In this document: positions 42,405 through 51,014 of the stretch, piece after piece
Layout of the letters: each line of letters opens with the position of its first letter
Position numbering within the stretch: the stretch's first letter is position 1
Assembly (NCBI RefSeq): GCF_000745265.1
Contig: NZ_JQNN01000001.1
Span: 4,464,001-4,528,000 of the forward strand
DNA from: Massilia sp. 9096
GTDB lineage: Bacteria > Pseudomonadota > Gammaproteobacteria > Burkholderiales > Burkholderiaceae_D
Length of the DNA stretch: 64,000 bases
Reading direction: 5' to 3'
Program-made: the position numbers and the translations under genes
Notes under the pieces: generated by a model
Seen by the model: only the letters and a program-made list of their open reading frames with translations
The model's database searches: none
Told to the model about the DNA's origin: nothing

Positions 42405-42782
42405 TCAGTACTTTCGTCCCGGTTTCAGCCGCTCAAGGTTGCCTGCTGCTGCAATGACGTCTTCAGCGCTGTAACTGCTAATTGCGTGTAGTCCGATACG
42501 GCAGATTTCGCTCGCGGTAAAGAGTGCACCCTTAACTGCGGCTGCCTTTCGAAGTGCCTCTAGTAGCGCTGAATCTGTCTCCGACATCGAAAAAGTATGG
42601 CGAACTACGACCGTTCTTTGGGACGTCGCCTGTGCCGCCTGGTGCTTGCTTAAAGCTGCTGTTAGGTTTGCAAGGACAGCACCTGCTGTTTCAAAACGTT
42701 CAATGTTAGCGACGTCTTGTGCCTTGACGCTTGCAGGCACAGTGAGTCCGACTACGCCGAAGGCACCTCCGCCTACCCTCAC
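42405..42782 (-). CDS. Hypothetical protein, possible ribbon-helix-helix end (125 aa)
   Basis: The C-terminal 60 residues (RHTFSMSETDSALLEALRKA, then FTASEICRIGLHAISSY) look like an RHH or similar small DNA-binding fold, as in plasmid accessory proteins. The GTG start at 42782 lacks a ribosome site; an in-frame TGA lies just upstream, so this is the longest possible form. Function unknown. Confidence 0.5.
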   Translation of the reverse strand: MRVGGGAFGVVGLTVPASVKAQDVANIERFETAGAVLANLTAALSKHQAAQATSQRTVVVRHTFSMSETDSALLEALRKAAAVKGALFTASEICRIGLHAISSYSAEDVIAAAGNLERLKPGRKY

Positions 42783-43045
42783 GCCAAATCAAGCTGCCTT
42801 ACAGCGCATGAGGCAGCAGTCAGCGCCGGTGAGTATAAGTAGCGGGCAGATTTCCTCTAGGGCTAGCCAACTATTCTCTCAGCGCACTACCTTGTCGACA
42901 CAGCACAAGCCATTGCCTAATCTAAAGAAAAAGACCGGTTTTATCTCGTGGCGATAGAAATTTTCTCGTAATCGTTGGCGAGAGTGTTGTCATTGGCTGA
43001 GCAGGTACAGGCCGCAGCATAACGATGATTAACTTGGACGTAGGA

Positions 43046-43066
43046 AAGCCCCTTTTGGGGGCTTCT
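43046..43066 (-). terminator. Weak hairpin after 43070-43969
   Basis: AAGCCCC-TTTTGGG-GGCTT type stem-loop just past the stop of the minus-strand gene; short T-tract only. Confidence 0.45.
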
Positions 43067-43069
43067 GTC

Positions 43070-43969
43070 TTACCAAGACTTCATAATGGTCCAAGGCCCA
43101 GGCCGCTCTACTATGACCTCCGGATTCTTCTTCAGCCACGCCCTCAGAGCTATCGTGTGTGCGGCGCTCTCTCCAGCGGGCCGCCAAATCAGGATGCGCT
43201 CAAATGCCCGCATCCAGCCACCGCTGCCAGATAACTCCATCAGCAGCGCCTTGGCCACCCGCTCTTCGTGCGAGGAATCCGGGCACGCCACCATCACTGC
43301 CACGACCTCGTACGACCCGACCCCAAGGTCGAAATTGTTCCGTCCGTATCCCGCCACCAGCCTGCACATCACCTTCGCCATGTGCTCCATAGCAGGTTTT
43401 TTCTTGCGCCCGCATTCCGCCTCAACCCAGACCACCGGGTCGAACTGACGACCATTTGCATCGGTCTGAGGCTCAGCTAACAGCAGCGCGTCGGGAATTT
43501 TTCCTTGGAAGTCTCCGAACAGCGCGTCCAACTTTCCGATGATTGCTCGGCCGGTGGCAATTTGATATTCGGTATTGACTCCGGCATTGTTTGTTCTCTC
43601 GTCAGTCTCCCACCAGATGCAAACTGCGTTCGCAACCTGCCGGTGGTCTACGTGCCGGAAGCAACTTTTCAAAGCCAGCGTGGTCGGATGCGCGTCTTCC
43701 TGTCCTGTGATGGCATGAATGCGCGCAGCGCCGGCCGAGGTGATGCAGTACATAGGGCAGCCGCCAGGCTCGTACTGCTGCAGCACTAAGCGGGCCTTCC
43801 GAAGGTTTGCGAGGGTTCGTTGAGCCTGGCGTGGCGAGGCGCTGGAACGCCAGCACAGCGCTTGTAGCTCAGCTGCGGATAGAAACCCGTAGCGGGCTAA
43901 TGCGTCGAGTACAGCGGATTCATTTCGCACCTGTAGGAGGCGATTGTCAGGGCGTGTCTGAACGGTCAT
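43070..43969 (-). CDS. Replication-relaxation-like protein (299 aa)
   Basis: Begins MTVQTRPDNRLLQVRNESAV. The N-terminal winged helix (LDALARYGFLSAAELQALCW; AQRTLANLRKARLVLQQY) fits the replication-relaxation family of plasmid and phage proteins. The C-terminal half is alpha/beta with VWVEAECGRKKKPAMEHM, which could be a nuclease-like E-x-E...K site. GGAG before 43969 decides the start over ATG 43981. A 20-bp palindromic site and a GCTATAC promoter lie upstream. Role in plasmid copy control or mobilisation is inferred. Confidence 0.65.
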   Translation of the reverse strand: MTVQTRPDNRLLQVRNESAVLDALARYGFLSAAELQALCWRSSASPRQAQRTLANLRKARLVLQQYEPGGCPMYCITSAGAARIHAITGQEDAHPTTLALKSCFRHVDHRQVANAVCIWWETDERTNNAGVNTEYQIATGRAIIGKLDALFGDFQGKIPDALLLAEPQTDANGRQFDPVVWVEAECGRKKKPAMEHMAKVMCRLVAGYGRNNFDLGVGSYEVVAVMVACPDSSHEERVAKALLMELSGSGGWMRAFERILIWRPAGESAAHTIALRAWLKKNPEVIVERPGPWTIMKSW

Positions 43970-43993
43970 GTCTGTCTCCATTGTTGTAGCTTT

Positions 43994-44013
43994 ATGTGCC
44001 CTGCACGTGCAGG
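43994..44013. promoter_or_regulatory. 20-bp site with TGCACGTGCA core, copy B
   Basis: ATGTGCCCTGCACGTGCAGG; the inner CCTGCACGTGCAGG is a perfect 14-bp palindrome. Only one base differs from 4651-4670, 39 kb away. It sits between the GCTATAC promoter (44022) and the start of gene 43070-43969, a typical repressor position. Confidence 0.6.
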
Positions 44014-44021
44014 CATAACTT

Positions 44022-44028
44022 GTATAGC
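44022..44028 (-). promoter_or_regulatory. GCTATAC promoter element for 43070-43969
   Basis: Minus strand GTCGCTATACAAGTTATGCC, 53 bp before the ATG; similar to GCTATACAAAGTATGCC at 3605. Confidence 0.55.
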
Positions 44029-44264
44029 GACAGCGACGTGCTCTCCACGTGCAATTTTGAAAAAAATACTTGGTCGTACCCTTCGGGGTCGCGCGACCAA
44101 GGGGGCGGGTAGTGACGACGGCGAGATTTACGTGACAAACGCGCGGAAAACTAGAACTTTGGTGGCCAGGATTCAGGGATTGACGTGCTGGGGTGAATAG
44201 GCCCCTTGAGGTGCATAATTTTTAGTATTTTTTGCCGGTGCGCAATCAAGCGTGTAAATCGGTA

Positions 44265-44271
44265 GCTATAC
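44265..44271 (+). promoter_or_regulatory. GCTATAC promoter element for 44358-44591
   Basis: GTAGCTATACAAATTAAGGC, 87 bp before ATG 44358. Confidence 0.5.
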
Positions 44272-44357
44272 AAATTAAGGCGGTCGAGATTTACCCGCGC
44301 AAAGCGGCCATCTGCGCACTGCCTGCACACCAACCTACACACAGGGAGCACACCACC

Positions 44358-44591
44358 ATGCACACCAAGAATCAAGAGCGACTCACGGGCTACATCGCCA
44401 CCGGTAGCAAGACCACTGTGTCAATGCCTGAGGTAGTAAAGGCCCGCTACGTCGCCGGATTCGGCGGCGTTAAGGAGTTTCGAATCGAGCTCAATAAGGC
44501 CGTCCGAAATGCAGTCCGCGAGCCTGGCATGTCGCGCTCGATGTCGGTGCGTCTGACGCTCGACGCGAAGCTGAGGGCGACGCAGAGCTAA
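44358..44591 (+). CDS. Hypothetical protein (77 aa)
   Basis: ATG 44358 follows ACAGGGAGCACACC. Begins MHTKNQERLTGYIATGSKTT; basic, with VSMPEVVKARYVAGFGGVKE and MSRSMSVRLTLDAKLR. No family recognised. It is 46 bp upstream of the next small gene in the same direction. Confidence 0.6.
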   Translation: MHTKNQERLTGYIATGSKTTVSMPEVVKARYVAGFGGVKEFRIELNKAVRNAVREPGMSRSMSVRLTLDAKLRATQS

Positions 44592-44637
44592 GCGCAGCAC
44601 CGGTTCAAAACAATAACAATAGTAGGAGACCGAAATT

Positions 44638-44835
44638 ATGAGCCCAGCAGCACAAATCCCTGTACTGATTGACCGCCTGACTGTGAGGGTAGGGCGCAAA
44701 TCTGGCGTGTATCTCGAGGTCGATATCCGTGGCTCGAAGGTATATATGCCCCCTGACGCCAAGCAACGCACGCTGCATAGCGGCCGAGCTGCAGCCAGAG
44801 CATCGCTTGTGGAGAAGCATCTCGCACAGACGTAA
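44638..44835 (+). CDS. Hypothetical protein (65 aa)
   Basis: TAGGAGACC precedes ATG 44638. Begins MSPAAQIPVLIDRLTVRVGR; beta-strand-like N-terminal half, then a basic helix (GRAAARASLVEKHLAQT). No family recognised. Probably co-transcribed with 44358-44591. Confidence 0.6.
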   Translation: MSPAAQIPVLIDRLTVRVGRKSGVYLEVDIRGSKVYMPPDAKQRTLHSGRAAARASLVEKHLAQT

Positions 44836-45039
44836 CTCTCAGTCGTGCACGCAGAAGGCCCGCCCCGTGCAGGCTTTTTCTTACGCTAATGGAGTATCAA
44901 ATTGGCGCGGCCTGAACGCCGTCTGCCTCGGACCTCGGCTACCGCAACACCAGCCAGCCGCTCCGCCGAGTCCTAGGCTCCGCCCGAGACTCGACTCCGC
45001 TGCGCACTTGGCTCCAACAACCTTGCAGCCGCTTAGTCG

Positions 45040-45147
45040 GGCCTCCAGCTGGCGCCGGAGCCCCAACCGCTGCACTCTCGCTAACCCCCGACGCAACCGC
45101 TCAACCCGGCCTCCCGCTGCGCCGGAGCCCGAGCCGCTGCATGCTCG
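45040..45147 (+). repeat. Two imperfect ~40-bp direct repeats
   Basis: Both copies contain GGCCTCC(A/C)GCTG, GCGCCGGAGCCC, and CCGCTGCA-GCTCG-type blocks, 68 bp apart start to start. Confidence 0.5.
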
Positions 45148-45509
45148 TCCGCATACCGCTACGCCCGCCGGCTACCGCCACCGACCTGCGCTGCATCCTG
45201 ACGCAAAACCGGTGACGCCGCGGGCCTGCAATAAGGCCGCCGAAGCGCGACGGCCGTTCACGTTGAAAGCAACGGGACTGCTATTGCCGAGCACTAAGCG
45301 AGCGCAGCGAGCGAGGAGGACATGCTGGCGCTTACGCTGTGATAGAAATTATTCCCGATTATCGGAGGAACGACGGGCGGAGCATGCGTCGAGGTAAAGA
45401 TGTCGCGCCCCAGCCCCTGTCTCTGGCCAACCGCCGTACAAGCGACGTGAAAATATTTGCACAGGTCGTGGCCGATAAAACGCTTTTTTGATATACCGGC
45501 CAAACACTC

Positions 45510-45516
45510 GCTATAC
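45510..45516 (+). promoter_or_regulatory. GCTATAC promoter element for 45569-46030
   Basis: CTCGCTATACGTATTATCACC, 53 bp before ATG 45569. Confidence 0.5.
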
Positions 45517-45568
45517 GTATTATCACCGCGCAGCCTGTGCACATAACAACAACTACCGGAGACACAAA

Positions 45569-46030
45569 ATGAGCATTCTTAGCAAATTCAAGAAGAAGGA
45601 CGACACCACCCGCTTGTCCGTCACTATCTCAGTACCGACCATGCGCAACATCGACGGCTTCCGCTTGTACGCGCAGAAGAACGGTGCCGGCTACCTGCCT
45701 ACCCGTGCGGAAGTCATCGAGAACGGTCTGGCCTTTACGTTCGGCGAAGACAAGGTCTTCCCAAAGTTCCTCAAGGACGGTGGCGCTGCTCTGCAGGCGG
45801 AAATCGACGCCCTACAAAGCGCAGAAGCTAAAGGTGACGACAAACCAATTGCAACCCCGGTCAAGCCCACAGCTACCGCCGCAACTCAGGCACAGGTAAT
45901 TCCTGTTGTAACCCCGGTGACGCGGGCGGCACAGACAACCACCGCGACGAGCCCAAGCACTACTGAAGCTGTGACATCTACTACCACGGCGCAGGGCACC
46001 AGTCAGCGCCCATACGGCACGCAGAACTAA
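45569..46030 (+). CDS. RHH-like small protein with low-complexity tail (153 aa)
   Basis: ATG 45569 follows CCGGAGACACAAA. The N-terminal 60 residues (RLSVTISVPTMRNIDGFRLY, then LPTRAEVIENGLAFTF) fit a ribbon-helix-helix-like DNA-binding or accessory mobilisation protein. Residues about 90-153 are rich in T, A, P, V, Q and S (TTTATSPSTTEAVTSTTTAQ), probably disordered. Plasmid maintenance role inferred. Confidence 0.6.
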   Translation: MSILSKFKKKDDTTRLSVTISVPTMRNIDGFRLYAQKNGAGYLPTRAEVIENGLAFTFGEDKVFPKFLKDGGAALQAEIDALQSAEAKGDDKPIATPVKPTATAATQAQVIPVVTPVTRAAQTTTATSPSTTEAVTSTTTAQGTSQRPYGTQN

Positions 46031-46776
46031 TCACGAAGGCATCGCTAAAGTAAAGGTTAGGCCTCCGGCGCAAGTTGGGGCTTTTCTATTAGTACAAAGG
46101 GTTTCACACGCCGCCTGGAACAGCGCTCCTACCCGAGCACAGGTCAGGACTTTGTTTTACGTGCGATGGCTTTCCGCTCGACGCTCGAATGTCGAGATAT
46201 ACCTTGGTACTTACAGTCGTGTGCCACTCCGCCGCGCACGACAGTTCGGGCTCTCGTTCACCATCAGCATACCGATTAGCGCGTGCGCCAGACCCGTGGG
46301 CGCACCAACTGCTGCGCATTCGCTCGCCCTAGCAAACCGTCCGACTCAATCGTCAGCTAGGCCAACGACTGAGTCGCTACTTCAAACGATGTGTCAAGGC
46401 CGCGGGTGCTGCGAAGTCCGTCAAGGCGCGCACTCTGGCTGACGGTCGTTCACCGATTTCCGTGTGTTGGGGTCTGTTGATGTCAAAGATGTGCGGAAGG
46501 GGGCGGGCGTGCTCCTGTTTGCGTAGGTGTGTTGATACTTTGCCGCTTTCGCCATTAGTACAATGACGAATCGGTGCGATTCGTGCTCGCGCCAGCGTAT
46601 TCGTCTCGTGGCTTGTGCTTAAGGTAGGGAGATGCTGATGTTTCGTTTGCCAGAGCGGTGTTGTTTTCCGAAGTGCCGTTTTTCAGGGTGTACCGATTCC
46701 TGCACCGGGTGCTACCTGGTATAAGCCATAATGGCCTATCTTGCAGTGCCTCACCTGTGAGGCAATGATGTCGGCC
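46031..46776. other. Non-coding region, 746 bp
   Basis: No gene supported in any frame. It contains an inverted repeat ACGAATCG-GTG-CGATTCGT (46566-46584) and a small hairpin TGCCTCA-CCTG-TGAGGCA near 46747-46764. Nothing else stands out. Confidence 0.5.
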
Positions 46777-47763
46777 TTAACGACGGCCTACCCACTTGGG
46801 CTTCTGTATTAGGAAGCCAGCGTTATTGAAAACAAGTTCACGACGAAGCTTAGACGTTATCTCATCTACAAGTTGCACGGCAGCGTCGTAGATTCCGACG
46901 GCATAGTCAATGTAGACCTCTTCCTCTGCATAGCGGTAGTCGCTCGACTTCTTCCAGTGTGGGAGCTTTTTCAGGACCGGGTCTGTAACGGTCAGCCCGA
47001 ACTCTTTTGCTCGCTTGGACAAGACCTCTAAGTCATGCGTTTTGAGGTTGGCTTTTTGCTGGTGGAGGAAGACCTTGAACGCTTTTTCGACGCCTAGGTG
47101 CAGCTCCCATATGGCAACTGCTGCGTTGGATGGTTTGAGGCTCAAGATATCAGAGACACCCTTCTCGATGTGACGCATGATGCCCGGTACCATTTGCTTC
47201 CCTTCGTCAGGAAGGTCCGATGCCGAGTGAAGGGCTAGGTTCGAGCTGCGTGTACGTTTTACTATCGTTGTCACCTTTTCCTCAAACTTCGTACGCTCGT
47301 CAGGAGCCAAAGCGCTTAGATTTGGCTTGGACGGAAGGAAGGAGAGCACTGTTTCTGTCTCATGTATAGAGTCGGGCCATATGAGCCACGAAGTTTCGCC
47401 CTCGACCTCAACTTTGGAAATCGTTTCCAGAATGTCGAGCTGTATAGGCGTACCGTAGAGCATCACGAGCCCTGGTAGCTTACTTTTGGCAGGAGTGAAC
47501 ACATCAACTCCGTACCTGTTCTCGTACCATTTGCGTATCGCAACTACTATGGCAGAGAACCATTCTTTGTGGAAATATTCGTCGTCCTTGGAATCGCCAT
47601 ATGGCAGTTCCGAGATGCCATCTTTGACGAGCCACATCGCCGACTTGAGCGGGCGGGCGTGGAGGGGAACAGCATCCATTGCGAATGACTCGTCGAACAG
47701 CTCTAGCCAATGGCCAGCGCCCTTGGCGAATTCCTCCCAGTCGAGCTTCAATTCTTGTTCCAC
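46777..47763 (-). CDS. HEPN-like protein of unknown function (328 aa)
   Basis: Starts at GTG 47763 (MEQELKLDWEEFAKGAGHWL). The C-terminal half, with AVAIWELHLGVEKAFKVFLH, LKTHDLEVLSKRAKEFGL and a Tyr-rich YRYAEEEVYIDYAVGIYDAA, follows the HEPN pattern (helix with E-K-A-x-K, then T-H-D-L, then R-Y). The N-terminal part has no recognised domain. HEPN proteins are often RNases or toxins; no catalytic R-x4-6-H is evident, so activity is uncertain. It is the last island gene, about 190 bp inside attR. Confidence 0.65.
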   Translation of the reverse strand: MEQELKLDWEEFAKGAGHWLELFDESFAMDAVPLHARPLKSAMWLVKDGISELPYGDSKDDEYFHKEWFSAIVVAIRKWYENRYGVDVFTPAKSKLPGLVMLYGTPIQLDILETISKVEVEGETSWLIWPDSIHETETVLSFLPSKPNLSALAPDERTKFEEKVTTIVKRTRSSNLALHSASDLPDEGKQMVPGIMRHIEKGVSDILSLKPSNAAVAIWELHLGVEKAFKVFLHQQKANLKTHDLEVLSKRAKEFGLTVTDPVLKKLPHWKKSSDYRYAEEEVYIDYAVGIYDAAVQLVDEITSKLRRELVFNNAGFLIQKPKWVGRR

Positions 47764-47814
47764 TTGCGCCCCTAAGTCACATGATGAGATTATTGTAAGG
47801 CGAGCAACTATCTA

Positions 47815-47836
47815 TGGGGAGAAATTTGGGGAGAAA
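47815..47836 (+). repeat. Two TGGGGAGAAA repeats near attR (candidate arm-sites)
   Basis: TGGGGAGAAA at 47815-47824 and 47827-47836, matching 75-84 beside attL. Confidence 0.5.
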
Positions 47837-47948
47837 GGGGCCGATTTTCTTCCTAATACTGCTCACTACTGCCTACTGTTGCCATGTACAATGGCAGGCA
47901 ATTTCAACGAGTTACAGTGTTCATGCGGTTCTCCAAGGCAACGACCAG

Positions 47949-47998
47949 TGGCCTCCGAAGCCAAGGGTCGTGGGTTCGATCCCCGCCAGCCGCGCCAT
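47949..47998 (+). other. attR: displaced 3' fragment of tRNA-Arg(CCG)
   Basis: 47959-47998 repeats the left end at 35 of 40 bases. The tRNA-like sequence extends left to 47949: anticodon stem TGGC/GCCA with loop CTCCGAA (anticodon CCG at 47955-47957), T arm GTGGG/CCCGC around TTCGATC, acceptor CAGCCGC, discriminator G and CCA. Upstream of 47949 no D-arm or 5' acceptor follows, so this is a fragment, the chromosomal tRNA end displaced by integration. Confidence 0.8.
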
Positions 47999-48619
47999 CT
48001 CCGCCTGCCGATTCGCGCATTCTTTCCGATATGTTCGCTGGTCACTTATTGTTGACTTGGGGCATTCGTCGCCTTACCATCGATTCATTGAAAAAAATCT
48101 AACATGTGTTGCTTGACGCTGCGCGTCGTAACGCGGCGTTGCCCGACGCTCGGCAAGAGCGATGTGGTATTTACGCGCCTGTATGTGTAACGGAACAGGT
48201 CTGGCGTGCTTCACCTGTAATAATGCTCGTTTGGTTGCGCTAGCTTCATTTGACAATTGCCTCGCTGTGAAGTGCCGTACAGCGCCGCAAAGTTTGATCT
48301 TTGCCGATGCATTTTGTTGTTGCTACACCCGCGCACGATTCGCTCAGCAATGAAGCTTGTTTAATAGAAAATGCTAATATCTGCATTGTCACTAATGCAT
48401 GGCAGATGGATATGCGTCGATGTCACACGTGGATATGATCGCCAGCAGCTCTGGACACAGACGTCGGAACTCTTCAAGTTGATCGTTTGTCACAAAAGCA
48501 CCGTGAACTGTTGTTTCCTTCTGACAATCGAACGGCGCAAGGGCAGTTGTCTTTGGGTTGCAGTATTTCCGTGGTATATTAATTGTTAAATTTTTTGCAA
48601 AACAGTATTGGGATCGCTC
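47999..48619. other. Chromosomal leader region before the polysaccharide operon
   Basis: About 620 bp without a supported gene between attR and the first sugar gene. An AT-rich stretch GTGGTATATTAATTGTTAAA near 48572 is a likely promoter region for the downstream operon. Confidence 0.5.
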
Positions 48620-49909
48620 ATGAAAGCAGATGAGGTAATTGCAGTCGTCGGGCTGGGCTATGTAGGCCTGCCTTTGGCCGTTGAGTTCGGCAAAAAAGGC
48701 CGCACGATCGGCTTTGACCTGTCCGAATCCAAAGTGGCGAATTACCGCGATTTCATCGATCCTACGGGTGAAGTCTCGACCGAAAACCTGAAAGCCGCCC
48801 AATACTTGACCGTGACGACCAACCCGGCGCTGCTGGCCGAGGCCGACTATATCGTGGTTGCCGTACCGACCCCGGTCGACAACGCGCACAATCCGGATTT
48901 CACCCCGCTGGCCGGCGCCAGCAAATCTGTCGGCAAGCACATGAAGCGCGGCGCCATCGTCGTGTTCGAATCGACCGTGTACCCGGGCGCGACCGAAGAA
49001 GTCTGCATCCCGATCATGGAAAAAGAGTCGGGCCTGAAATGGAAGCAGGACTTCCACGTCGGCTTCTCGCCGGAGCGCATCAATCCGGGCGACAAGGAAC
49101 ACACTCTGACCACCATCCTGAAAGTGGTGTCGGGCGACGACGACGAGACGCTGGAGCGCATCGCCCAGCTGTACGAGTCGGTCGTGACCGCCGGCGTGTA
49201 CCGCGCCTCGAGCATCAAGGTGGCGGAAGCCGCCAAGGTCATCGAAAACACCCAGCGCGACCTGAACATCGCGCTGATGAACGAACTGGCGCTCATCTTC
49301 GACAAGATCGGCATCGACACGCTGGAGGTGCTCAAGGCCGCCGGCACCAAATGGAACTTCCTGCCGTTCCGTCCGGGCCTGGTGGGCGGCCACTGCATCG
49401 GCGTCGATCCATATTACCTGACGCACAAGGCCGAGATGATCGGCTACCATCCGCAGGTGATCCTGGCGGGCCGCCGCATCAACGATGGCATGGCCAAATT
49501 CGTGGCCGAGAAAACCGTCAAGTCGATGATCTCGTCGAACTTCCCGGTCAAGGGCTCACAGGTGAACGTGATCGGCCTGACCTTCAAGGAAAATTGCCCT
49601 GACCTGCGCAACTCGAAGGTGGCTGACATCGTGCACGAACTCGAGTCCTATGGCTGCGAGGTCAGCGTTTTCGACCCGCTGGCCGACGCCGACGAGGCGC
49701 AGCACGAGTACGGCATCAAGCTGACGCGCTGGGAAGACCTGCCGCAGGGCGATGCGATGGTCGTCGCCGTGGCGCACAAGGAAGTGCTGGAACTGGGTGT
49801 CGACGGCCTGCTCAGCAAGCTCAATCCAGGCGGCTGCTTCATCGACGTCAAATCGCAATTCGACCCGCAAGTATTGAGCGACGCCGGTCATTGCGTCTGG
49901 CGACTGTAA
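48620..49909 (+). CDS. Nucleotide-sugar dehydrogenase (TviB/WbpO-like UDP-N-acetylhexosamine 6-dehydrogenase)
   Basis: 429 aa. The N-terminal NAD-binding [16 protein letters not shown] is a Rossmann motif; the middle has [18 protein letters not shown]; the catalytic Cys is in [12 protein letters not shown] (about residue 258). It fits the Vi-antigen TviB/WbpO group that oxidises UDP-GlcNAc or UDP-GalNAc to the uronic acid. ATG 48620 is preferred over the TTG at 48608. First gene of the polysaccharide operon, upstream of an epimerase. Confidence 0.92.
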   Translation: MKADEVIAVVGLGYVGLPLAVEFGKKGRTIGFDLSESKVANYRDFIDPTGEVSTENLKAAQYLTVTTNPALLAEADYIVVAVPTPVDNAHNPDFTPLAGASKSVGKHMKRGAIVVFESTVYPGATEEVCIPIMEKESGLKWKQDFHVGFSPERINPGDKEHTLTTILKVVSGDDDETLERIAQLYESVVTAGVYRASSIKVAEAAKVIENTQRDLNIALMNELALIFDKIGIDTLEVLKAAGTKWNFLPFRPGLVGGHCIGVDPYYLTHKAEMIGYHPQVILAGRRINDGMAKFVAEKTVKSMISSNFPVKGSQVNVIGLTFKENCPDLRNSKVADIVHELESYGCEVSVFDPLADADEAQHEYGIKLTRWEDLPQGDAMVVAVAHKEVLELGVDGLLSKLNPGGCFIDVKSQFDPQVLSDAGHCVWRL

Positions 49910-49943
49910 CAACGCCGCGCCTGGCTTAGAAAGTGTCCCGACA

Positions 49944-50999
49944 GTGAACAAGTTTCAAGAAGTCCAACAACATCTGCGCCAACAGCGCCGTCACTGGCTG
50001 GTCACGGGCGCGGCCGGTTTCATCGGCTCGAACCTGGTGGAAGCGCTGCTCAAGCTGGGCCAGCGCGTCACCGGGCTGGACAACTTCGCCACCGGCCACC
50101 GCCACAACCTCGAGCAGGTGCGCGAGCTGGTCGGCGACGCCTGGGCCAACTTCGATTTCATCGAGGGCGACATCCGCTCGCTCGACGATTGCCAGCGCGC
50201 GTGCGCGGGCGTGGACATCGTGCTGCACCAGGCGGCGCTCGGCTCGGTGCCGCGCTCGATCGCCAACCCGATCCTGACCAATGAGACCAACGTTTCCGGT
50301 TTCCTGAACATGCTGGTCGCGGCGCGCGACGCCAAGGCGCGCTTCGTCTACGCCGCCTCGAGCTCGACCTACGGCGACCACCCTGGCCTGCCCAAGGTCG
50401 AAGACCGCATCGGCAAGCCGCTGTCGCCGTATGCCGTGACCAAGTACGTCAACGAGCTGTACGCCGACGTGTTCGCCCGCACCTACGGCACCGAGTCGGT
50501 CGGCCTGCGCTATTTCAACGTGTTCGGCCCGCGCCAGGACCCGCATGGCGCCTACGCCGCGGTGATCCCGCAATGGGTGGCGGCGCTGATCAACGATGCG
50601 GAGCTGCGCATCAACGGCGACGGCGACACCAGCCGCGACTTCTGCTACATCGCCAACGTGGTGCAGGCCAACCTGCTGGCCGCGCTGGCGCCGCAGGAAG
50701 CCGTCAACCAGGTCTACAACGTGGCGCTGGGCGACCGCACCACACTGAACGAGCTGTACGAGATGATGCGCGCCGAACTGGCGCCGCGCTTCGCGCATGT
50801 GGCCGGCCACGCGCCGCGCCACGTGGAGTTCCGCGCCGGCGACGTGCGCCATTCGCAAGCCGACATCTCGAAAGCAGCAACGATGCTGGCCTACGCCCCG
50901 ACCCACCGCATCGCCGATGGCCTGAAGGAAGCCATGGACTGGTATGTCCAGGACTTCGCCAGGCAGGGGCGCGCGGCCGTAGCGCCGTCCAAGTCATAA
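49944..50999 (+). CDS. NAD-dependent epimerase (TviC/WbpP-like)
   Basis: 351 aa extended [21 protein letters not shown] (NAD-binding), [13 protein letters not shown], catalytic Y-x3-K in [11 protein letters not shown] and [11 protein letters not shown]. With the preceding dehydrogenase it matches the TviB-TviC pair that makes UDP-GalNAcA-type sugars. GTG start at 49944; the ribosome site is weak. 34 bp after the dehydrogenase. Confidence 0.92.
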   Translation: MNKFQEVQQHLRQQRRHWLVTGAAGFIGSNLVEALLKLGQRVTGLDNFATGHRHNLEQVRELVGDAWANFDFIEGDIRSLDDCQRACAGVDIVLHQAALGSVPRSIANPILTNETNVSGFLNMLVAARDAKARFVYAASSSTYGDHPGLPKVEDRIGKPLSPYAVTKYVNELYADVFARTYGTESVGLRYFNVFGPRQDPHGAYAAVIPQWVAALINDAELRINGDGDTSRDFCYIANVVQANLLAALAPQEAVNQVYNVALGDRTTLNELYEMMRAELAPRFAHVAGHAPRHVEFRAGDVRHSQADISKAATMLAYAPTHRIADGLKEAMDWYVQDFARQGRAAVAPSKS

Positions 51000-51014
51000 G
51001 TACCGGAGGGTAGC

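Larger units (their letters stand above)
44836..45568. other. GC-rich non-coding region with a direct repeat
   Basis: About 730 bp without a supported gene. The open frame through it is Pro/Arg-rich and looks spurious. It holds an imperfect 40-bp direct repeat (45040-45080 and 45108-45147), the phrase GCGAGCGCAGCGAGCGAGGAGG (in part) at about 45298, and a promoter at 45510. Candidate for an origin or transfer site; unproven. Confidence 0.45.

Noticed and set aside
42646..42957. 103-aa plus-strand frame opposite 42405-42782
   Set aside because: Mostly antisense to a frame with better protein character; Pro-rich translation from the GC pattern.
44729..45397. 222-aa Pro/Arg-rich frame
   Set aside because: Low-complexity translation of a GC-rich intergenic region, overlapping the end of a better small gene; no ribosome site.
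1..47998. CRISPR array
   Set aside because: The palindromic repeats are irregularly spaced (100-1000 bp) with genes between them, with no spacer-repeat units and no cas genes.
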